From the NCBI GenBank assembly GCA_029939995.1, contig JAOZRW010000001.1:97800-153942 (forward strand): a stretch of 56,143 nucleotides of DNA, read 5' to 3'. Below, in pieces: positions 52,126 through 56,143 of the stretch. This stretch comes from Acidimicrobiia bacterium (GTDB taxonomy: Bacteria; Actinomycetota; Acidimicrobiia; Spongiisociales; UBA5794). The stretch's first letter is position 1. Each line of letters opens with the position of its first letter. Below the pieces are notes generated by a model. That model saw nothing but the letters and a program-made list of their open reading frames with translations, was not told the origin of the DNA and ran no database searches. Position numbers and translations under genes: made by a program.

Positions 52126-53933
52126 TGCCGATCATCGGAACCGCAGGTCACGTCGATCACGGCAAGTCCACTCTCGTCCAGGCGCTCACCGGGCGCGACC
52201 CGGACCGATGGGCGGAGGAGAAGGACCGGGGCCTGACCATCGACCTGGGCTTCGCGTGGACCGATCTCGAGGGAACGGCCGTCGGCTTCGTCGATGTTCC
52301 CGGCCATGAACGGTTCATCAAGAACATGCTCGCCGGGGTCGGCGGCTTCGACGTTGCCCTGTTCGTCGTCGCTGCGGATGAAGGCTGGATGCCCCAGTCG
52401 GAGGAGCATCTCGCGATCCTCGATCTGCTCGGCGTTCGTCACGGCGTCGTCGCCCTCACCCGCATCGATCTCGCCGACGACGACCTCATCGAGCTCTCGA
52501 CGGCCGAAGTCGTCGAGCACGCGGCGGGAACCGTCGCAGCGTCGTGGCCCATCGTCCCGGTGTCTCCTCCGACGGGCGAGGGCATGGACCGGATCGTCGC
52601 CGCGCTCAACGCTGCGCTCGCCGCCGTCGGCCCGACGCGGGACCTGGGACGACCGGAGATGTGGGTCGACCGGGTGTTCACGATCTCCGGGGCCGGCGTC
52701 GTCGTGACGGGGACGCTCACGGGCGGCCCGATCTCCGTCGGGGACCGCATGGAGTGTTTCCCCGGTGGGATCGTTCGCGTGCGGGGTCTCCAATCCCATG
52801 AGACCCCGCGAGAGACGATCGGGCCCGGTGCCCGCGTCGCCGCGAACATCGTCGGCGTCGATCGCGGCGACATCCAGCGCGGAACGTTGATGGCGCTGCC
52901 CGCCTCGATCGACATGACCCGGCGGTTCCTCGCCCGCCTCCACCGACCCCCGCGTGCCGACGACGAGATCACCGACCGCGGCGCCTATCACGTACACCTC
53001 GGAACCGCGACGGTTCCCGCCCGGATCAGGGTGCTCGGCGACGGGGACGAACCCGCCGCCATCCTGACGACGCGCTCTCCCGTGCCGGTGGCGATGGGAG
53101 ACCGGTTCATCCTCCGCGACACCGGTCCGCGGAAGGTTGTCGGCGGCGGGACCGTGCTCGACCCGTCACCGATCCGGCGCCCCACCGAAGATCACATCGC
53201 CGCACTGTCGCAGGCGATCCCGCTCGATCCGGCGAGCCGTGCCGATGCCCTCGTAGCGGTTCACGGCGAGATCGACGCCGGGGAGTTGAGCCGATCGACC
53301 GGCGGCGGCGCGCCGGCCGCCGCGATCTCCGCCGGGACGAAGTTCTACTCGCCCGAGACCTTCTCGCTCCGGGGGAAGGCTTTCCTCGAGGGCGTCGACG
53401 GGTATCACGTGCGGTTCCCCCTCCGACCGGGCCTCCCACGATCGGAAGCAGCTTCCCGGCTCGACGCGGATGCGGATCTCGTCTCAGCGCTGGTCGCCGC
53501 AGATCCCGCCCTCGTGGAGGACGGGCCGGTGCTTCACCGTTTGGACTTCGTCCCCGAGTTGAGCGAAGCCGACGAAGCCGCCTGGCGACGCGATCGCGAC
53601 GTACTGGGCGCCGGTCTCGCCGTCCCCAGGATCTCGGATCTCGAGATCTCCGACGAGGTGCTGCACGCGCTCATCCGCCGCGGCGACCTGATCCGGGTCG
53701 CGAACGACCTCGTGTTCCTCCCCGAGCAGATGGATGAGATCACGGCCCGGCTCGGTGACCTCCCCGGCGAGTTCACGGTGGCGATGTTCCGCGACGGACT
53801 CGGCGTGTCGCGGCGCCAGGCCGTCCCTCTTCTCGAGTGGCTCGACGCAGCGGGTTGGACGCGTCGTCGGGGCGACGTGCGATCGGTCAGATCCCCGAAC
53901 GGGCCTTCTGCTGACGACGCTCCGTCTCGGTGA
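52125..53933 (+). CDS. selB: Selenocysteine-specific elongation factor SelB
   Basis: GTPase that carries Sec-tRNA(Sec) to UGA codons marked by a SECIS hairpin. The 602-residue protein has the EF-Tu-like GTPase motifs GHVDHGKST (8-16), DVPGHERFIKNML and TRID in place of NKxD, then beta-barrel domains (FTISGAGVVVTGTLTGG near residue 185). The C-terminal third (about 380-600) is made of winged helices that bind mRNA (DGLGVSRRQAVPLLEWLDAAGWTRRRGD). Coupled to selA; its last 47 bases overlap the end of whiB on the other strand. Confidence 0.96.
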   Translation: MPIIGTAGHVDHGKSTLVQALTGRDPDRWAEEKDRGLTIDLGFAWTDLEGTAVGFVDVPGHERFIKNMLAGVGGFDVALFVVAADEGWMPQSEEHLAILDLLGVRHGVVALTRIDLADDDLIELSTAEVVEHAAGTVAASWPIVPVSPPTGEGMDRIVAALNAALAAVGPTRDLGRPEMWVDRVFTISGAGVVVTGTLTGGPISVGDRMECFPGGIVRVRGLQSHETPRETIGPGARVAANIVGVDRGDIQRGTLMALPASIDMTRRFLARLHRPPRADDEITDRGAYHVHLGTATVPARIRVLGDGDEPAAILTTRSPVPVAMGDRFILRDTGPRKVVGGGTVLDPSPIRRPTEDHIAALSQAIPLDPASRADALVAVHGEIDAGELSRSTGGGAPAAAISAGTKFYSPETFSLRGKAFLEGVDGYHVRFPLRPGLPRSEAASRLDADADLVSALVAADPALVEDGPVLHRLDFVPELSEADEAAWRRDRDVLGAGLAVPRISDLEISDEVLHALIRRGDLIRVANDLVFLPEQMDEITARLGDLPGEFTVAMFRDGLGVSRRQAVPLLEWLDAAGWTRRRGDVRSVRSPNGPSADDAPSR

Positions 53934-54147
53934 GCCCGCCCCAGATCCCGTACGGCTCGCGGATCGTCATCGCGTAGGAGAGGCATTCGCTTCCGACGGG
54001 GCAGCTCCGGCAGATCGCCTTCGCCCGCACTTCTCTGCGCTCCCGCTCTTCCTTCCGCTCGGTCGTGCTCGGAGGGAAGAAGAGGTACGAGTGACTCCCA
54101 CTGCACGAGGCAACCGGCTGCCAGGATCGATCGAGCGCCATCACCAT
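53887..54147 (-). CDS. WhiB-family Fe-S transcription factor
   Basis: An 86-residue redox-sensing regulator confined to Actinomycetota and their phages. It has the four cluster cysteines Cys15, Cys46, Cys49 and Cys55 (the last three in CRSCPVGSEC), the YGIWGGLTETER turn (GIWGG) and a basic tail RRQQKARSGI. The ATG at 54147 follows GGAGG by 5 bases; a second ATG lies two codons downstream. Subclass (WhiB1, B2 and so on) cannot be set by eye. Its promoter has a palindrome next to the -10. Confidence 0.92.
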   Translation of the reverse strand: MVMALDRSWQPVASCSGSHSYLFFPPSTTERKEERERREVRAKAICRSCPVGSECLSYAMTIREPYGIWGGLTETERRQQKARSGI

Positions 54148-54183
54148 CAATGCCTCCAACTCATCGGATACGAAGCCGATGCA

Positions 54184-54189
54184 AATGTA
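54184..54189 (-). promoter_or_regulatory. Probable -10 box of the whiB gene
   Basis: TACATT on the minus strand, 36 bases before the ATG at 54147, with GGAGG in the leader. Confidence 0.45.
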
Positions 54190-54202
54190 GAGAGCCGCTC
54201 TC
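54190..54202. promoter_or_regulatory. Perfect palindrome abutting the whiB -10
   Basis: GAGAGC and GCTCTC flank a single C and directly adjoin the TACATT box, within the presumed promoter spacer. This is a good place for a repressor or for WhiB autoregulation. Confidence 0.5.
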
Positions 54203-54351
54203 CGGATTGCCAGGAAAAATATGGCAGGACGACCGGGTTTTTCCCGTTTGTTTTTCGCGGCTTTCGCCGCCACGCCCAACGATCACCGCCCGGGTTTCGC
54301 GAACCGGCGCCGCCTCGGCGCGGGCGGCGACTGCAGACGGCTGCCACGGAC

Positions 54352-54357
54352 TACCCT
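54352..54357 (+). promoter_or_regulatory. -10 box of the receiver gene
   Basis: TACCCT, 7 bases before the ATG at 54365. Confidence 0.45.
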
Positions 54358-54364
54358 TCCGGTC

Positions 54365-54721
54365 ATGTCACGCGTACTGATCGTCGCCGATGAGCCCTGG
54401 GTGGTGAACGAGGTTCACGCTGCTCTCAGCATCGGGGACAACGAACTCGTCGACCATCCCGATCCGGCCACCGTCGCCGATGCCCTCCTCGAGGAGGACT
54501 TCGACGTCGCCGTCGTCGACCTCCAGGTCGCGTCGATGGGCGGCATCGCCGTGGTCCACACCATTCGCAACATCGAAAGCCCCGTTCCGGTCGTTCTCCT
54601 GCTCGACCGCGAGGCCGATGTGTTCCTCGCCGGCCGGGCCGGAGCGAGTGCGTGGGTCACGAAGCCGTTCACAGCATCGGCCCTCCGCGCAGCGATCTCG
54701 GACGTCACCGGAGCGGCGTGA
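54365..54721 (+). CDS. Stand-alone response-regulator receiver domain
   Basis: A 118-residue protein that is only a receiver domain. RVLIVADEPWVVNEV is the first strand and acidic pocket (one Asp and a Glu instead of the usual two Asp), FDVAVVDLQVASMGG holds the likely phosphorylated Asp near residue 51, and WVTKPF has the conserved Lys near 99. The loop around the second acidic position is altered (LLLDREAD). No output domain and no kinase gene are near. It may act as a phosphate sink or protein switch. Confidence 0.85.
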   Translation: MSRVLIVADEPWVVNEVHAALSIGDNELVDHPDPATVADALLEEDFDVAVVDLQVASMGGIAVVHTIRNIESPVPVVLLLDREADVFLAGRAGASAWVTKPFTASALRAAISDVTGAA

Positions 54722-54767
54722 CGGACCGTTCGGAGCCTCCGAGTACGAGGGCCGCCGGTGAGCGGCC

Positions 54768-56015
54768 ATGACGTACACCTACCTGATCTACATCGTCATC
54801 CTGGCGGCCTGCACGATCGCGTCGGGGTTCTTCTCCGGCTCTGAGACCGCCCTCATCGGGATCTCGAAAGAGCGGGTACACCGGCTCGCCGCCGAGGACA
54901 AGCGCGGCCGCCGCGTCGAGCAACTCGTCGCCGACCCGGAGCGGATGCTGTCGACTCTCCTCGTGGCGAACAACGTCGTCAACGTGCTGGCCGCCGCCGT
55001 CGCAACGACGCTGTTCATCAGCCTCGTCGGAGAGCAATGGGGTCCGTGGCTCGCAACGCTCGTCGTCACCGCGGTGATCCTCATCTTCGGGGAGATCACA
55101 CCGAAGACGCTCGCCACCCGGTACCCGGAGCGTTTCGCCCTGTCGGTGGCACCTGCGATCTGGCAGCTCTCCCGCTTCCTCGCACCCGTCGCGACGTTCT
55201 TCCGCTCGATCACGAGGGGGCTTCTCCGACTGTTCCGCGTTCCGGTCGAGGGCGATTCGACGGCCGTGACCGACGCCGACATCCGCGCGCTCGCCGAACT
55301 CGGCCACCGCGACGGTCAGATCGAGGAAGTGGAACGGGAGATCATCGACGCCCTGTTCGACCTCGCCGACCGTCCGGTGCGCGATGTCATGACCCCGCGG
55401 GTCGACATCGTGGCGCTCACCGTCCCGGTGTCCCTGGACGATGTCAGGATGGCGGTCGCAGCAACCGGGCACTCCCGCTACCCCGTCACCCGCGGGGACC
55501 TGGACGATCTCGTCGGGATGCTCTTCGTCAAAGATCTGCTCCAACGCACCGGCGAGACGACGCCGGAGGACATCGCGGCGCTCGTCCGCCACCCGGAGTA
55601 CATCCCGGAGACCGCGACGATCCTCGATGCGCTCACCGAGATGCGTCAGCGCAAGTACGCGATCGCGTGCGTCGTCGACGAGCACGGCGGCATCGAAGGA
55701 GTGATCACCGCGAAGGATCTGCTCTCCGAGCTCGTCGGGGAGATCCAGGACGAGTACGACCCCGGTGTGCCCTCCGCCGTGCGCATCGGACCGCGCCGTT
55801 GGATCGCCGAGGGCCGCCTCCCCATCGAGGACCTCGAAGCCGAGATCGGGCGGGAACTGCCGGAGGGCCCGTACAGCACCGTCGCCGGCCTGTTCATGGC
55901 CGAAGCGGGCCGGGTACCGGCCGTCGGCGACGCCACCGACATCGGGAAGATCCGGTTGACGGTGCTCGAAATGGACCGGAACCGCATCGACCGGATCGAA
56001 GTTTCGCTCCTCTAG
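54768..56015 (+). CDS. CNNM/CorC-type membrane protein (DUF21, CBS, CorC domains)
   Basis: A 415-residue protein probably involved in magnesium or cobalt efflux. Residues about 1-180 are the DUF21 membrane domain (GFFSGSETALIGISKERVHRLA, ILIFGEITPKTLATRYPE). Residues about 205-330 are a CBS pair (DRPVRDVMTPRVDIVAL, YPVTRGDLDDLVGMLFVKDLL, YAIACVVDEHGGIEGVITAKDLLSELVGEIQDEYD). Residues about 340-415 are the CorC_HlyC domain (RRWIAEGRLPIEDLEAEIG, GLFMAEAGRVPAVGD). The ATG is 46 bases after the receiver stop, so both may share a transcript. Confidence 0.9.
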   Translation: MTYTYLIYIVILAACTIASGFFSGSETALIGISKERVHRLAAEDKRGRRVEQLVADPERMLSTLLVANNVVNVLAAAVATTLFISLVGEQWGPWLATLVVTAVILIFGEITPKTLATRYPERFALSVAPAIWQLSRFLAPVATFFRSITRGLLRLFRVPVEGDSTAVTDADIRALAELGHRDGQIEEVEREIIDALFDLADRPVRDVMTPRVDIVALTVPVSLDDVRMAVAATGHSRYPVTRGDLDDLVGMLFVKDLLQRTGETTPEDIAALVRHPEYIPETATILDALTEMRQRKYAIACVVDEHGGIEGVITAKDLLSELVGEIQDEYDPGVPSAVRIGPRRWIAEGRLPIEDLEAEIGRELPEGPYSTVAGLFMAEAGRVPAVGDATDIGKIRLTVLEMDRNRIDRIEVSLL

Positions 56016-56037
56016 GACGCCAGAGCCGAAACGGGGG

Positions 56038-56043
56038 TACAAT
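56038..56043 (+). promoter_or_regulatory. -10 box of tRNA-Pro
   Basis: TACAAT, 9 bases before the first base of tRNA-Pro. Confidence 0.55.
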
Positions 56044-56052
56044 CCCCGCATT

Positions 56053-56126
56053 CGGGACGTGGCGCAGCTTGGTAGCGCGCATCGTTCGGGACGATGAGGT
56101 CGCCGGTTCAAATCCGGCCGTCCCGA
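56053..56126 (+). tRNA. tRNA-Pro (CGG anticodon)
   Basis: Acceptor stem CGGGACG pairs with CGTCCCG. Anticodon stem CATCG/CGATG holds loop TTCGGGA, anticodon CGG at 56087-56089. TTCAAAT T loop. Discriminator A; CCA is not encoded. Nothing further is supported in the last 17 bases. Confidence 0.95.
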
Positions 56127-56143
56127 CTCATCGGAACCCCGCC

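Larger units (their letters stand above)
54148..54351. other. Intergenic region with an AT-rich pocket upstream of whiB
   Basis: About 200 bases without a gene. It has the whiB leader and promoter, an AT-rich pocket near 54210-54255, and a CGGG/CCCG stem with a TTTTT loop followed by TTTGTTTTT (about 54235-54255, plus strand), which could terminate a short plus-strand RNA. Confidence 0.4.

Noticed and set aside
33200-53933. Hidden selenoprotein with in-frame TGA near selAB
   Set aside because: Neighbouring genes end at their normal family C-termini, so no TGA read-through is needed; no redox motif with TGA was seen in the gaps.

Overview
The window is a 56 kb, very GC-rich chromosomal stretch from a high-GC Gram-positive bacterium. 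A WhiB-type regulator, a type II (beta-grasp) glutamine synthetase, Leu/Val dehydrogenase with a branched-chain 2-oxoacid dehydrogenase, Thr/Pro-rich linkers in exported proteins and many leaderless genes point to Actinomycetota. The linker style and the mix of ferredoxin-linked 2-oxoacid oxidoreductase, [NiFe]-hydrogenase maturation and selenocysteine genes fit an uncultured Acidimicrobiia-like lineage, but this placement is inference. Genes are dense, often overlap by 1 to 4 bases, and no gap exceeds about 270 bases. I see no phage, insertion sequence, CRISPR array or rRNA.

Layout. 1-3032: 3' end of hypF, then hypC-hypD-hypE (hydrogenase cofactor maturation). 3148-8719: an SDR, a small membrane protein, a two-gene 2-oxoacid:ferredoxin oxidoreductase with fused beta and gamma subunits, and acetyl-CoA synthetase. 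8898-9169: tRNA-Glu, tRNA-Asp and tRNA-Phe. 9431-13818: a GH13 amylase, a DUF2804 protein, two small membrane proteins and an unknown protein. 13926-17950: Leu/Val dehydrogenase, fused 2-oxoisovalerate dehydrogenase E1, and a GNAT protein. 17972-26866: an intact SulP transporter, glcDEF, and divergently lutABC ending in a gutted SulP gene. 26851-29650: cytochrome c and a CopB-type copper ATPase behind a CsoR-like operator. 29678-33456: hydantoinase/oxoprolinase-type hyuAB and a lone Nfu N-domain protein. 33464-38972: a methyltransferase-like protein, cell-envelope proteins, moaA, and a pterin/folate operon (PTR1-like reductase, folB, folKE fusion). 38973-46219: an exported protein, glnII, an ALDH7 dehydrogenase, acyl-CoA synthetase with enoyl-CoA isomerase/hydratase, a MaoC protein, RidA and an A-type Fe-S carrier. 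46310-53933: an Mrp ATPase, a heptameric inverted repeat array, the fxsA-nudix-MBL-M23 operon, and selA-selB. 53887-56126: whiB, a lone receiver protein, a CorC/CNNM protein and tRNA-Pro.

How it fits together. Much of the window concerns two- and three-carbon acids, branched amino acids and redox carbon flow: glycolate (GlcDEF), lactate (LutABC), acetate (Acs), 2-oxoacids (Kor; BCKDH E1 with Leu/Val DH) and fatty acids. Metal and cofactor biology is the second theme: Hyp, SelAB, MoaA, folate, Fe-S carriers and copper export. The strongest unusual signals are a near-perfect nine-unit 7-bp inverted array between mrp and an M23 gene, a SulP gene at the end of the lut operon that has lost its membrane domain, a recurrent TANNNT box 6-8 bases before start codons, a CsoR-like palindrome in the copper ATPase promoter, and a 22-bp-spaced direct repeat upstream of acs.
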